Part shown: in pieces, positions 1 to 7,639 of the stretch | Numbering within the stretch: the first letter of the stretch is position 1 | How the letters are laid out: every line of letters begins with the position of its first letter | Assembly (NCBI GenBank): GCA_025935275.1 | Contig: JAICVP010000008.1 | Coordinates: 1 to 19,149 of the forward strand | DNA: 19,149 nt | Source: Thermoleophilia bacterium | GTDB taxonomy: Bacteria > Actinomycetota > Thermoleophilia > Gaiellales > Gaiellaceae | Direction: 5' to 3' | Notes under the pieces: model-generated | What the model was told of the DNA's origin: nothing | The model's input: the letters and a program-made list of their open reading frames with translations, nothing else | Database searches by the model: none | Position numbers and translations under genes: made by a program

Positions 1-132
1 CCGGCGAGCGTGCGGCGCTTCCCCGGGCCTTCCGATCTGGCCGCCGCTTTCGGCCGGGCGGGGTTCGACGGCGTAGGGTGGAAGCTCCAGGGCGGCGGGA
101 TCGTCGCCCTGCACGTGGGCACGAAGCGATGA
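1..132 (+). CDS. menG: UbiE/MenG-type quinone methyltransferase, C-terminal end (partial)
   Basis: Only the last 43 codons are present; the gene begins outside the window. The frame open from base 1 reads a C-terminal tail with VRRFPGPSDLAAAF, AGFDGVGWK and GGGIVALHVGTKR before TGA. This matches the end of UbiE/MenG methyltransferases, which methylate demethylmenaquinone at the last step of menaquinone synthesis using S-adenosylmethionine. The stop overlaps the ATG of the polyprenyl diphosphate synthase gene (ATGA), so the two are probably translationally coupled. The futalosine-pathway genes downstream fit this role. Family assignment rests on tail similarity plus context, because the SAM-binding motifs lie outside the window. 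Confidence 0.72.
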   Translation, partial: PASVRRFPGPSDLAAAFGRAGFDGVGWKLQGGGIVALHVGTKR

Positions 133-1055
133 ACGCGCTGGCGACCATCAGGCAGGCTCCCGGGCTCGACCGCTACCTCGACCTGCTCGAGCACCGGCTC
201 GAGCGCGCCGTCGCCGCCTTTCCGGGCCGTCTCGGCGACGTCGGCACGGACACTCTCGCCGCGGGCGGGAAGCGGCTGCGGCCGCTGCTCGTGTTCCTCT
301 CGACCCCTATGGACGAGCGGGACGGCGAGCGCGCGGTGGCCGGAGGTGCCGCTGTCGAGCTCGTGCACATGGCGACGCTGGTCCACGACGACTTGCTCGA
401 CGGCGCCGATCTGCGCCGCGGCCGGCCGACCGTCTGGGCCGAGCACGGCGAGGCGACTGCCCGCGCGGCCGGCGACTACCTCTTCGCGCGGGCGTTCGCG
501 CAGCTGGCGGAAACCGGCGATGCGGAGGCCGTGCAGATCCTCTCCGAGGCGACGCTCGCGCTCGCCCGGGGTGAGGCGATGCAGCGCCGCCAGGCCTTCC
601 GGCCCGAGACCTCGGTCGACGACTACCTCGCGCGCTGCTCTCTGAAGACCGGGAAGCTCTTCGAGGCCGCGTGCCTCCTCGGCAGCGGGACGAACGGCGG
701 CGGGCTCGGCGGCTTCGGGCTCGCGCTCGGCATCGCGTTTCAGATCGCCGACGACATCCTCGACTGCTGTGGCGACTTCGACACGACCGGGAAGGTGGCC
801 GGAGTCGACCTGCGGGACGGCACGCCGACGCTTCCGTTGATCCTCGCCGCGCGCCGAGACGACGGGGTCGCACGTGCGCTCGCCGGCGAGGACGTTCCCG
901 ACGCGCTCGACCGCGTCGCCGCGACCGGGGCCCTGGACGAGGCCCGCGAGTTCGCGCTCCGCTACGCGGCCGAGGCTCGGGCCGCCCTGGACGGGCAACC
1001 GGACCGCGCCTCGCTGGAGACCCTGACGCATATCGTTGTGGACAGGGAGGGATGA
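129..1055 (+). CDS. trans-polyprenyl diphosphate synthase (menaquinone side chain)
   Basis: A protein of 308 residues, normal for all-trans polyprenyl diphosphate synthases, which chain isopentenyl diphosphate units onto an allylic primer. Both aspartate-rich Mg-diphosphate motifs are visible: the first DDLLD at residues 87-91, followed by GADLRRGRPT, and the second DDILD at 208-212. GGKRLRPLL near residue 47 is the usual substrate-binding segment. The frame stays open upstream to a GTG at 78, but ATG 129 is preferred because it makes a 4-base overlap with the preceding stop and the protein then begins at the normal position. Lying between a quinone methyltransferase and mqnE, it most likely makes the menaquinone tail. 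Chain length (hepta-, octa- or nonaprenyl) cannot be read from the sequence by eye. Confidence 0.93.
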   Translation: MNALATIRQAPGLDRYLDLLEHRLERAVAAFPGRLGDVGTDTLAAGGKRLRPLLVFLSTPMDERDGERAVAGGAAVELVHMATLVHDDLLDGADLRRGRPTVWAEHGEATARAAGDYLFARAFAQLAETGDAEAVQILSEATLALARGEAMQRRQAFRPETSVDDYLARCSLKTGKLFEAACLLGSGTNGGGLGGFGLALGIAFQIADDILDCCGDFDTTGKVAGVDLRDGTPTLPLILAARRDDGVARALAGEDVPDALDRVAATGALDEAREFALRYAAEARAALDGQPDRASLETLTHIVVDREG

Positions 1056-1057
1056 GC

Positions 1058-2179
1058 ATGGCCGTCGCCACGGGACAACGCGCGCTCGACGCGATCTGGG
1101 AGAAGGTCGAGCTGAACGAGCGCCTCGACTTCGAGGACGGGCTCGTCCTCATGGAGTCCGACGACCTCCTCCAGCTCGGCGAGCTCGCGGACGAGGCGCG
1201 GCGCCGGCGCGGCGGGACGGACGAGGTCTATTTCGTCCAGAACCTGTACCTGAACCAGACGAACGTGTGCCGGGTGAAGTGCAAGTTCTGCGCGTTCGCG
1301 GTTACGCAGAAGCAGGGCGATGCCTATACGTACACCCCGGCCGAGATGGTCGAGGACGCAGTCGCGCAGCGCGAGCTGTCGCGCTTCACGGAGATCCACA
1401 TGGTCGGCGGCGAGAACCCGCACGTCGACTTCGAGTACTACGTGGACATCATCCGGAGCCTGCACGAGGCGCTGCCGGACGTGCACCTGAAGTGCTTCAC
1501 GGCCAGCGAGATCCACCACATGACCAAGCTTTCGGGGCTCTCCCACGAGGAAGTACTCGTGCAGCTCAAGGAGGCCGGGCTCGGCTCGCTGCCGGGCGGC
1601 GGCGCCGAGGTCTTCGCCGACCGCGTCCGGCGGCTGATCGCCCCCGGCAAGGAGCATCCGGACTTCTGGTTCCACACGCATCGCACCGCGCACGGGCTCG
1701 GCATCCCGACGCACTGCACCATGCTCTACGGCCACGTCGAGACCTACGAGGAGCGGGTCGACCACCTGCTGCGGCTGCGGGAGCAGCAGGACGAGACTGG
1801 CGGCTTCCTCGCCTTCATCCCGCTCGCCTTCCATCCCGAGAACACTGTTTTCGAGCGGCGCGGCTGGACGTTCACGCCCGGCTCCGATGACCTCAAGATG
1901 ATCGCCGTTTCGCGGCTTCTGCTGGACAACATCGCGAACGTGAAGGCCTACTGGATCATGATGGGGCTCCCCCTCGCCCAGGTGGCCCTCCACTTCGGGG
2001 CGAACGACGTGCAGGGCACGGTCGTCCGGGAGCAGATCTTCCACGCCGCCGGTGCGGTGACGGAGACCGAGCAGAAGATCGACGAGCTCGTCCGGGTCGT
2101 GCGCGCCGCGGGCCGGATCCCCGTGCAGCGCGACACGCTCTACAACGAGGTACAGCGGTGGAACGGAGCGGTCGCGTGA
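1058..2179 (+). CDS. mqnE: Aminofutalosine synthase MqnE (radical SAM)
   Basis: A 373-residue radical-SAM enzyme of the futalosine menaquinone pathway. It joins 3-[(1-carboxyvinyl)oxy]benzoate to the adenosyl moiety of SAM to give aminofutalosine. The [4Fe-4S] motif is C71-x3-C75-x2-C78 in NVCRVKCKFCAF. Other family segments are MVGGENPH, LGSLPGGGAEVF, CTMLYGHVET and the C-terminal VQRDTLYNEVQRW. MqnE is chosen over its paralogue MqnC by the GGENPHVDFEYYV and FIPLAFHPENT segments. Two ATGs are possible. ATG 1052 overlaps the previous stop but is one base from the AGGGAGG ribosome site; ATG 1058 is seven bases from it and is preferred. Placed there, the cysteines fall at the same residue numbers as in the MqnC encoded two genes downstream. 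The stop overlaps mqnA. Confidence 0.93.
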   Translation: MAVATGQRALDAIWEKVELNERLDFEDGLVLMESDDLLQLGELADEARRRRGGTDEVYFVQNLYLNQTNVCRVKCKFCAFAVTQKQGDAYTYTPAEMVEDAVAQRELSRFTEIHMVGGENPHVDFEYYVDIIRSLHEALPDVHLKCFTASEIHHMTKLSGLSHEEVLVQLKEAGLGSLPGGGAEVFADRVRRLIAPGKEHPDFWFHTHRTAHGLGIPTHCTMLYGHVETYEERVDHLLRLREQQDETGGFLAFIPLAFHPENTVFERRGWTFTPGSDDLKMIAVSRLLLDNIANVKAYWIMMGLPLAQVALHFGANDVQGTVVREQIFHAAGAVTETEQKIDELVRVVRAAGRIPVQRDTLYNEVQRWNGAVA

Positions 2180-2946
2180 TCCGCCTCGGCCGCATCTCGT
2201 ACGTGAACATGGCGCCGGTCTTCTTCGAGCTCGAGGCGGACGTGGAGGAGGTCAGCGGGGTCCCCACCGAGCTGAACGAACGGCTGATCGGCGGCGAGAT
2301 CGACCTCGCGCCCATCTCCTCGATCGCGTACGGGCGCCATGCGGACAGGCTTCGCATCCTGCCGCGGCTCTGTGTCTCGTCGGAGGGTGCTGTGGACTCG
2401 ATCCAGCTCGTCTCGCGCGCGCCGATCGACCGTATCGACTCCGTCGCGGTCACCCCGGAGAGCGCAACCTCCGCCGTGCTGGTGCGCGTGCTGTTTCCCG
2501 ATGCCGAGCAGGTCACCTTGGAGGAGGCGCACGACGCCGACGCGAAGCTCCTCATCGGCGACGCGGCGCTCAAGAGCATGTTCGAGGACCCGACTCCACA
2601 CCACGATCTCGGGCGCCTCTGGCTCGAGCGCACCGGCCTCCCCATGGTCTACGCGGTCTTCGCCTGCGCCGACCCGCCTGCGGACGGAGTTGCCGAGCTC
2701 GAGACCGCGCTGCTGGATTCCCATCGCCGCGCCCGCGCCGAGCCCGAGCGCCTCGCCCGCGAGGCGAGCGAGCGGTACGGCTATCCGCCCGGCTTCCTCG
2801 CCCGCTACTTCGAGAAGCTCCGCTATCGCTTCGGCCCCCGCGAGCGCGCCGGCCTGCTGACCTTCTTCGAGCTCGCCGCCGACGTCGGCGCACTGGAGCG
2901 GGTGCCGGAGCTTCGTTTCCTCGTCTCCGAGGCGGTGGAGGCGTGA
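2176..2946 (+). CDS. mqnA: Chorismate dehydratase MqnA
   Basis: A 256-residue cytosolic protein of the MqnA/MqnD (periplasmic-binding-like) family. MqnA dehydrates chorismate to 3-[(1-carboxyvinyl)oxy]benzoate, the substrate of MqnE. Typical segments are GRISYVNMAPVFFEL at the N-terminus, ELNERLIGGEIDLAPISSIAYG near residues 33-53, and LLIGDAALK in the middle. GTG 2176 is preferred over GTG 2158 because it forms a GTGA overlap with the mqnE stop and has GGAG seven bases upstream. The protein then starts just ahead of the conserved region. The stop overlaps mqnC in the same manner. MqnD, a paralogue of similar fold, is the main alternative, but the N-terminal segment and its position between mqnE and mqnC favour MqnA. 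Confidence 0.9.
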   Translation: MIRLGRISYVNMAPVFFELEADVEEVSGVPTELNERLIGGEIDLAPISSIAYGRHADRLRILPRLCVSSEGAVDSIQLVSRAPIDRIDSVAVTPESATSAVLVRVLFPDAEQVTLEEAHDADAKLLIGDAALKSMFEDPTPHHDLGRLWLERTGLPMVYAVFACADPPADGVAELETALLDSHRRARAEPERLAREASERYGYPPGFLARYFEKLRYRFGPRERAGLLTFFELAADVGALERVPELRFLVSEAVEA

Positions 2947-4049
2947 GCTCGAACGGCAACTCGAACGGTGTCGCGTCCGTCCTCGACAAGGCGCTCTCGG
3001 GCGAGCGGATCGGCGAGGACGAGGCGATCGCGCTCCTCGAGAGCCGCGATCTCGTCTCGGTCGGCCGCGCCGCGGACGAGCTCCGCAACCGCAAGGTCGA
3101 GCGCGGCCGCGTGACCTTCATCATCGACCGGAACGTCAACTACACGAACATCTGCCACACCGACTGCGACTTCTGTGCGTTCTACCGGCGTCCGGGCGAC
3201 CGCTCCGAGGGCTATCTGCTCCCGAAGGCAGTCATCTTCAAGAAGATCGAGGAGACGCTCGCCATCGGCGGCACCGCGCTGCTCATGCAGGGGGGCCACC
3301 ACCCGGATCTCGGGGTCGACTACTACGAGGATCTCTTCAGCTCGATCAAGTCGCGCTACAAGATCCATCTGCACGCGCTGTCGCCCCCCGAAATCCAGCA
3401 CATCGCGCGGCGCTCGAAGCTGACGATCCCGCAGACGCTCACGCGGCTCCGTGATGCCGGCCTCGACTCGCTGCCGGGGGGCGGCGCCGAGATCCTGGTC
3501 GATCGCGTCCGCGACATCATCTCGCCGAAGAAGACAAAGTCCGGCGAATGGCTGGGCGTCATGCGCGACGCGCACCGGCTCGGCATCTCCTCGACGGCAA
3601 CCATGATGTACGGCCACGTCGAGACGCTCGAGGAGCGGGTCGAGCACATGCGCAGGATCCGCGAGCTCCAGGACGAGACGCACGGCTTTCGCGCCTTCAT
3701 CTCGTGGACGTTCCAGCGCGACGGGAACCGGCTCTCCGACCAGGTCTCCGAGGAGGACCGGCCGACGTCCTTCGACTACCTGCTGACGCAGGCCGTGAGC
3801 CGCATCTACCTCGACAACGTCGACCACATCCAGTCGAGCTGGGTCACGCAGGGGATGAAAGTGGGCCAGGTCGCGCTCGGGTTCGGAGCCGACGACATGG
3901 GGTCGGTCATGATCGAAGAGAACGTGGTCTCTGCGGCCGGCACGACGCACCGAGCGACCGCGGACGACTTTGTCCGCGCGATCAAGGCCCTCGGCAAGAC
4001 CGCGGTGCAGCGGGACACGCTCTATCGCGATGTCCGAGTCTGGAATTAG
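2943..4049 (+). CDS. mqnC: Cyclic dehypoxanthinyl futalosine synthase MqnC (radical SAM)
   Basis: A 368-residue radical-SAM enzyme that cyclises dehypoxanthinyl futalosine. Its cluster motif is C71-x3-C75-x2-C78 in NICHTDCDFCAFYR. MqnC-specific segments include LLMQGGHHPDLGVDYYE, HALSPPEIQHIA, LDSLPGGGAEIL, ATMMYGHVET and FISWTFQRDGN. It is clearly a paralogue of the MqnE encoded upstream, with the same GGGAE and YGHVET blocks. The start is GTG 2943, overlapping the mqnA stop (GTGA), with GGAGG and GAGG just upstream. It is the last gene of the menaquinone operon in this window: two hairpins and a T-rich tract follow. The preceding enzyme, MqnB (futalosine hydrolase or an equivalent), and the following one, MqnD, are not encoded here. 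Confidence 0.93.
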   Translation: MSSNGNSNGVASVLDKALSGERIGEDEAIALLESRDLVSVGRAADELRNRKVERGRVTFIIDRNVNYTNICHTDCDFCAFYRRPGDRSEGYLLPKAVIFKKIEETLAIGGTALLMQGGHHPDLGVDYYEDLFSSIKSRYKIHLHALSPPEIQHIARRSKLTIPQTLTRLRDAGLDSLPGGGAEILVDRVRDIISPKKTKSGEWLGVMRDAHRLGISSTATMMYGHVETLEERVEHMRRIRELQDETHGFRAFISWTFQRDGNRLSDQVSEEDRPTSFDYLLTQAVSRIYLDNVDHIQSSWVTQGMKVGQVALGFGADDMGSVMIEENVVSAAGTTHRATADDFVRAIKALGKTAVQRDTLYRDVRVWN

Positions 4050-4110
4050 CGCGCTTTCCAGCGGTTAAGGCGCGGTAAGCACCCCTTGTAATCGGGGTCC
4101 GATTTTGTTT
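4050..4110 (+). terminator. Tandem hairpins and T-rich tract ending the menaquinone operon
   Basis: Directly after the mqnC stop there is a hairpin with arms CGCGCTT (4050-4056) and AAGGCGCG (4067-4074, one bulged G). A second follows with arms ACCCC (4081-4085) and GGGGT (4094-4098). The sequence then turns T-rich (GATTTTGTTT, 4101-4110), which is exceptional in this GC-rich window. This is a plausible intrinsic terminator separating the menaquinone operon from the secreted glycosidase gene. Termination was not tested. Confidence 0.6.
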
Positions 4111-4123
4111 CCCTGCTGAAGGG

Positions 4124-5833
4124 GTGTTGAGGAAATTCGTCTTCCTCGCGGTCGTCGTCGCGGCCGCTTTTCCATCTGTGGCATCGGCGGTCGAGCTCGC
4201 GCCCGGGGTCGTCTACAAGCGTGAGGTCCGGATGATCGGCGGCCAGCGCACCGTCGTCCACGTCCTCAAGGCGCCGAAGCCCGGCGGCCTTTACGACCTG
4301 AAGCCCGTGCTCTCCAACGGGCTCGTCACCGGCCGCGAGACCGTGTCCTCGATGCAGCGCCGCCTGTCGAGCCGCGCAACGCTGGCGGGGGTCAACGGCG
4401 ACCTCTTCAACTGGGGCAGTGGGCGCCCGAGCGGCATCTTCTTGCGGAAGAACCTGCTCTCCACACGAGCCTTCTACGACCGCTCCAGCCTCGGCATCGG
4501 TGTCGACGGCATGCTGCGCACCGGCTTCATTCGTTACACGGGGACCTGGCAGTTCGGGTCGAACAAGCTCCGCATCCTGCGTGAGTTCAACCACCCGCTC
4601 GAGCAGGACAGCGGCGTCGTCCTCTACTCGCCGACGTGGGGGTCGACCACGCCGCGCAAGAAGGGCGCGCGGGAGATCGTCCTCGCGCACGTCGCACCGG
4701 TCGGGCCGAACAAGGATCTCGCCGGGAAGGTCGTCCTTCGCTCCTGGAGCACCCATCACCACATCCCCGCGGGAGGTGCGGTGCTGCAGGCCTCGGGCGA
4801 CCGCCGCAAGGTCCTCTTCGAGGAGGCGAAGCTCGGTCACTGGGTGAAGCTGCACGTCAGCCTGTCGCCGTGGTGGTCGGACGTGAAGGACGCGATCGGC
4901 GGGGGACCCCGCCTCGTCAGCGGCGGCGTTCCCATCTTCCAGGCCGGGGAGTCCTTCCTCCCGACGCAGCTCCTGCCGCGGAACCCGAGGACTGCCGTGG
5001 GCCAGCTCGCCGACGGGCGCGTCGTCATGGTGGCAGTCGACGGGCGTGCGTCGTGGAGCGCCGGGGTGACGAACTCCCAGCTCGCGCGCCTGATGGCTGA
5101 CCTCGGCGCGCAGACGGCGATGGCCCTCGACGCGGGCGGGTCGACGACGATGGCCTTCGACGGACATGTCCTCAACAGCCCGTCGGACGGGGGCGAGCGG
5201 GCGGTCGCGGACTCCCTGATGGTCTTCTACTACGGCATCTACGCGCGCAAGCCGCGGCTTCCGCTCTATTCGCCGAACGGCGACGGTGTGCTCGACCTCC
5301 AGCGTCTCTACGCGAAGGTCGTCCGCCGTTCGCAGGTCGAGCTGAGGCTCGTTCGCGCCTCGGACGGCCATGTCGCCTGGAGCTCGATCGGGACCCGGCG
5401 GCCCGGGACCGTCGTGAAGAGCCTGACCCGCAAGCTCGCGGACGGAAAGTGGCGCTGGGTGGCCTCGGCGACGGACACGAAGGGGCGCACGAGCGAGATG
5501 ACCCGCACCTTCGTGACCAACTCGACGCTCGGCTACCTGAGGCTCTCGCGCAGCATCCTGCGGCCCGCGCGTCACGGGGGCAGTCTCGGGATCTCCTTCC
5601 GCCAGGCGCGGGAGGCCGACGTCAAGGTGACGATCCGGACGGCGTCCGGCCGGGTGGTCAGGCACCTTCGCTCGGGTGACTTCGGAACCGGCCGCCATTC
5701 CATGGCCTGGAACGTGAAGAACGACGCCGGCAAGGTCGTGCGCGACGGGCGCTACCTGGTGCGCGTGCGTGCGGTCAACTCGATCGGCCCGGTCGCGCTC
5801 GCGAAGCCGGTCACCGTGCACCGCCGCTTCTAG
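4124..5833 (+). CDS. Secreted phosphodiester glycosidase-like (NAGPA domain) protein with C-terminal FlgD/Ig-like module
   Basis: A 569-residue exported protein. Residues 1-22 form a signal peptide (basic start, hydrophobic core, then ASA before VELAPG). The central part resembles the NAGPA/DUF2233 phosphodiester glycosidase domain, whose characterised members uncover phosphodiester-linked sugars. Visible segments are AGVNGDLFNW (VNGD at 90-93), PSGIFLR, GGGPRLVSGG, PRTAVGQLADGR and LDAGGSTTM (D336). After YSPNGDGVLD near 382-391, a region with WNVKNDAGKVVRDGRYLVRV near the end resembles FlgD/CHU_C-type beta-sandwich modules. The start is GTG 4124 or TTG 4127; both lie close behind GAAGGGG and the data do not separate them. 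It stands just before the glycan genes, so processing of cell-surface glycan is a reasonable inference; the substrate is unknown. Confidence 0.82.
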   Translation: MLRKFVFLAVVVAAAFPSVASAVELAPGVVYKREVRMIGGQRTVVHVLKAPKPGGLYDLKPVLSNGLVTGRETVSSMQRRLSSRATLAGVNGDLFNWGSGRPSGIFLRKNLLSTRAFYDRSSLGIGVDGMLRTGFIRYTGTWQFGSNKLRILREFNHPLEQDSGVVLYSPTWGSTTPRKKGAREIVLAHVAPVGPNKDLAGKVVLRSWSTHHHIPAGGAVLQASGDRRKVLFEEAKLGHWVKLHVSLSPWWSDVKDAIGGGPRLVSGGVPIFQAGESFLPTQLLPRNPRTAVGQLADGRVVMVAVDGRASWSAGVTNSQLARLMADLGAQTAMALDAGGSTTMAFDGHVLNSPSDGGERAVADSLMVFYYGIYARKPRLPLYSPNGDGVLDLQRLYAKVVRRSQVELRLVRASDGHVAWSSIGTRRPGTVVKSLTRKLADGKWRWVASATDTKGRTSEMTRTFVTNSTLGYLRLSRSILRPARHGGSLGISFRQAREADVKVTIRTASGRVVRHLRSGDFGTGRHSMAWNVKNDAGKVVRDGRYLVRVRAVNSIGPVALAKPVTVHRRF

Positions 5834-5856
5834 TCCTGGCTCCCGGCGGGCACAAC

Positions 5857-5862
5857 TACACT
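5857..5862 (+). promoter_or_regulatory. -10 box for dedA-family gene, leaderless arrangement
   Basis: TACACT ends seven bases before the ATG at 5870, so a transcript starting at the usual distance would begin at or next to the start codon. No Shine-Dalgarno sequence precedes the ATG. No convincing -35 is visible. Confidence 0.45.
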
Positions 5863-5869
5863 CGCCGGA

Positions 5870-6538
5870 ATGACCGAGACGATCACCTCGGTGATCGGGG
5901 ACTACGGGCTCTACGCCGTGTTCCTGCTCATGCTCGTGGACGCCGTCTTCCCGGCTGCCAGCGAGCTCGTGATGCTCTACGCAGGCGCGGTCGCCGCGGG
6001 TGCCTTCGCCGGCCAGAGCGTCACGCTGTTCGGCAGCGAGATCGAGTCGACCCTGTGGGCCTACGTGGCCATGGCGGCTGCCGGAACGCTGGGGTATGTC
6101 GTCGGATCGCTGATCGGCTGGGGGATCGGCTTCTACGGCGGGCGCCCGTTCCTCGAACGGCGCGGCCGCTGGGTGCACCTGACGCCCGCGCGTCTCGATC
6201 GCGCCGAAGCGTGGTTCGGCCGGTACGGAGACTGGGCCGTCCTGCTCGGGCGGGTCATGCCCGTGGTCCGCTCCTTCATCTCCATCCCCGCGGGGGTGCT
6301 CGAGATGCCGATCGTCCGCTACACGGTGCTCACCGCGATCGGCTCAGCCGTCTGGTGCTTCGGCATCGCTGGCGCGGGCGTCGCGCTCGGCTCGAGCTGG
6401 GAGCACTTCCACGAGAACTTCCGCTACGCGGACTACGCGGTCGTCTTCCTGGTCGTCCTCGGGGCCGGTTACGCCGCCTACAAGCTGCTGCGGAGAAGGG
6501 CGCGACGCAGGGCAATCGAGTCGCCCACCGAAGGGTAG
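5870..6538 (+). CDS. DedA-family membrane protein
   Basis: A 222-residue polytopic membrane protein of the DedA/SNARE-associated (VTT domain) family. Hydrophobic stretches lie at about residues 10-45, 60-85, 125-175 and 185-205. The family signature GRVMPVVRSFISIPAGVLEMP sits near 127-147. Known members include translocases that return undecaprenyl phosphate across the membrane, others linked to envelope homeostasis, and phospholipid scramblases. The next three glycan genes and the phosphoglycosyl transferase use or feed a lipid carrier, so carrier recycling is the favoured role here; this is inference from context. The C-terminus is basic (LLRRRARRR). The gene has its own probable leaderless promoter and sits 36 bases after the glycosidase gene. 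Confidence 0.87.
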   Translation: MTETITSVIGDYGLYAVFLLMLVDAVFPAASELVMLYAGAVAAGAFAGQSVTLFGSEIESTLWAYVAMAAAGTLGYVVGSLIGWGIGFYGGRPFLERRGRWVHLTPARLDRAEAWFGRYGDWAVLLGRVMPVVRSFISIPAGVLEMPIVRYTVLTAIGSAVWCFGIAGAGVALGSSWEHFHENFRYADYAVVFLVVLGAGYAAYKLLRRRARRRAIESPTEG

Positions 6539-6541
6539 AGT
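6536..6541 (+). promoter_or_regulatory. -10 box for aminotransferase gene, leaderless arrangement
   Basis: TAGAGT ends six bases before GTG 6548 and overlaps the TAG stop of the dedA-family gene (6536-6538). The GTG has no purine-rich ribosome site upstream, which fits a leaderless start. No clear -35 is visible. Confidence 0.45.
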
Positions 6542-6547
6542 GGCCCC

Positions 6548-7639
6548 GTGGCGATCCCGTTGACGGACGTGAGGGCGCAGTATGCGCCGCTCCTCGACGA
6601 GTTGAAGGACAGGATCGCCGAGGTGCTCGACTCTGGGCGCTTCATCCTTGGACCCGAGGTGAAGGCCTTCGAGGAGGAAGCCGCCCGCTTCCTTGGCGCG
6701 GGGGACGCCGTCGGCGTCGCCAACGGCACCGACGCGCTCGTCATCGTGCTCGACGCTCTCGGGGTCGGTCCGGGCGACGAGGTCATCTGCCCGTCCTTCA
6801 CGTTCTACGCGACCGCTGAGTCGATCGCGCGCCGTGGCGCCACCACGGTCTTCGCGGACATCGACCCTGCCACCCTCAACCTCGACCCCGCCGACGTGGC
6901 TGCGAAGGTGACGGAGAGGACGAAGGCGATCCTGCCGGTCCATCTCTTCGGCCGCCCCTTCGACCCGACTCCGCTTCCCGACGGGGTCACTATCGTCGAG
7001 GACGCGGCGCAGGCCTTCGGCGCGAAGGTGGGAGACCGCCGTGTCGGTTCGCTCGCCGCGGCGGCGACCTTCAGCTTCTATCCGACCAAGAACCTCTTCG
7101 GCCTCGGCGACGGCGGGCTCGTCACCACCGCTGAGCCCGAGCTCGCGGATCGCATCCGCCTTCTTCGCTTCCACGGCTCACGCGACAAGCAGACCTTCGA
7201 TGCGGTGGGCTACAACTCGCGCCTGGACGAGCTGCAGGCCGCGGCGCTCCGCATCTTCCTCCGGCACCTCGACGAGTGGAACGACGGCCGGCGCGCGGCG
7301 GCGGCCCGCTACGCGGAGCTCGGTCTCGGAGAGGTCTGCGAGCTTCCGGTCGACGAACCTGGGCACGTGTACCACATGTACGTCGTCCGGACAGCAGAGC
7401 GCGAACGGCTCACCGCGGCCCTCGACCAGGCCGGCATCGGCTGGGCCGCGTACTACACGACGCCCCTCCACCTCCAGCCTGCACTCGCCGACCTCGGCTA
7501 CGCGCAGGGGAGCCTGCCCGAGACCGAGCGGGCCGCCCGGGAAACGCTTGCGCTTCCCATCTGGCCGGCCATCTCGCGGGAGCAGCAGGAGCGGGTGGTC
7601 GAGTGCCTGCGCGCGGCCTCGACCGTGAAGGCCGCCTGA
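6548..7639 (+). CDS. DegT/DnrJ/EryC1/StrS-family PLP aminotransferase (sugar nucleotide)
   Basis: A 363-residue aminotransferase of the class that aminates keto-sugar nucleotides. VANGTDAL binds the cofactor phosphate, EDAAQAFGA carries the pyridine-nitrogen aspartate (D152), and FSFYPTKNL carries the Schiff-base lysine (K181), followed by GLGDGGLV. YNSRLDELQAA and the C-terminal YYTTPLHLQPA are also typical. The start is GTG 6548, giving MAIPLTDVRAQY, the usual beginning of this family. The stop shares one base with the ATG of the 4,6-dehydratase gene (TGATG), so the two enzymes are probably co-translated. Together they would make a 4-amino (or 3-amino) deoxyhexose nucleotide. Regiochemistry and exact sugar cannot be decided from sequence alone. 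Confidence 0.92.
   Translation: MAIPLTDVRAQYAPLLDELKDRIAEVLDSGRFILGPEVKAFEEEAARFLGAGDAVGVANGTDALVIVLDALGVGPGDEVICPSFTFYATAESIARRGATTVFADIDPATLNLDPADVAAKVTERTKAILPVHLFGRPFDPTPLPDGVTIVEDAAQAFGAKVGDRRVGSLAAAATFSFYPTKNLFGLGDGGLVTTAEPELADRIRLLRFHGSRDKQTFDAVGYNSRLDELQAAALRIFLRHLDEWNDGRRAAAARYAELGLGEVCELPVDEPGHVYHMYVVRTAERERLTAALDQAGIGWAAYYTTPLHLQPALADLGYAQGSLPETERAARETLALPIWPAISREQQERVVECLRAASTVKAA

Noticed and set aside
1052..1057. mqnE start at ATG 1052
   Set aside because: It forms an ATGA overlap but lies one base from the AGGGAGG ribosome site; ATG 1058 has a normal seven-base spacing. The difference is only two residues, so it is not important for function.
4060..4110. tRNA-like sequence (CTTGTAATC resembles a threonine tRNA anticodon loop, preceded by GGTTAAGGCGCGGTAAGC)
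   Set aside because: The anticodon stem does not pair around that loop, there is no T-arm or acceptor stem, and the sequence forms a simple hairpin followed by a T-rich tract, which suits a terminator.
4046..6178. 710-codon minus-strand open frame opposite the glycosidase gene
   Set aside because: No recognisable motifs and a composition typical of antisense shadows. The plus strand has a signal peptide and NAGPA motifs.
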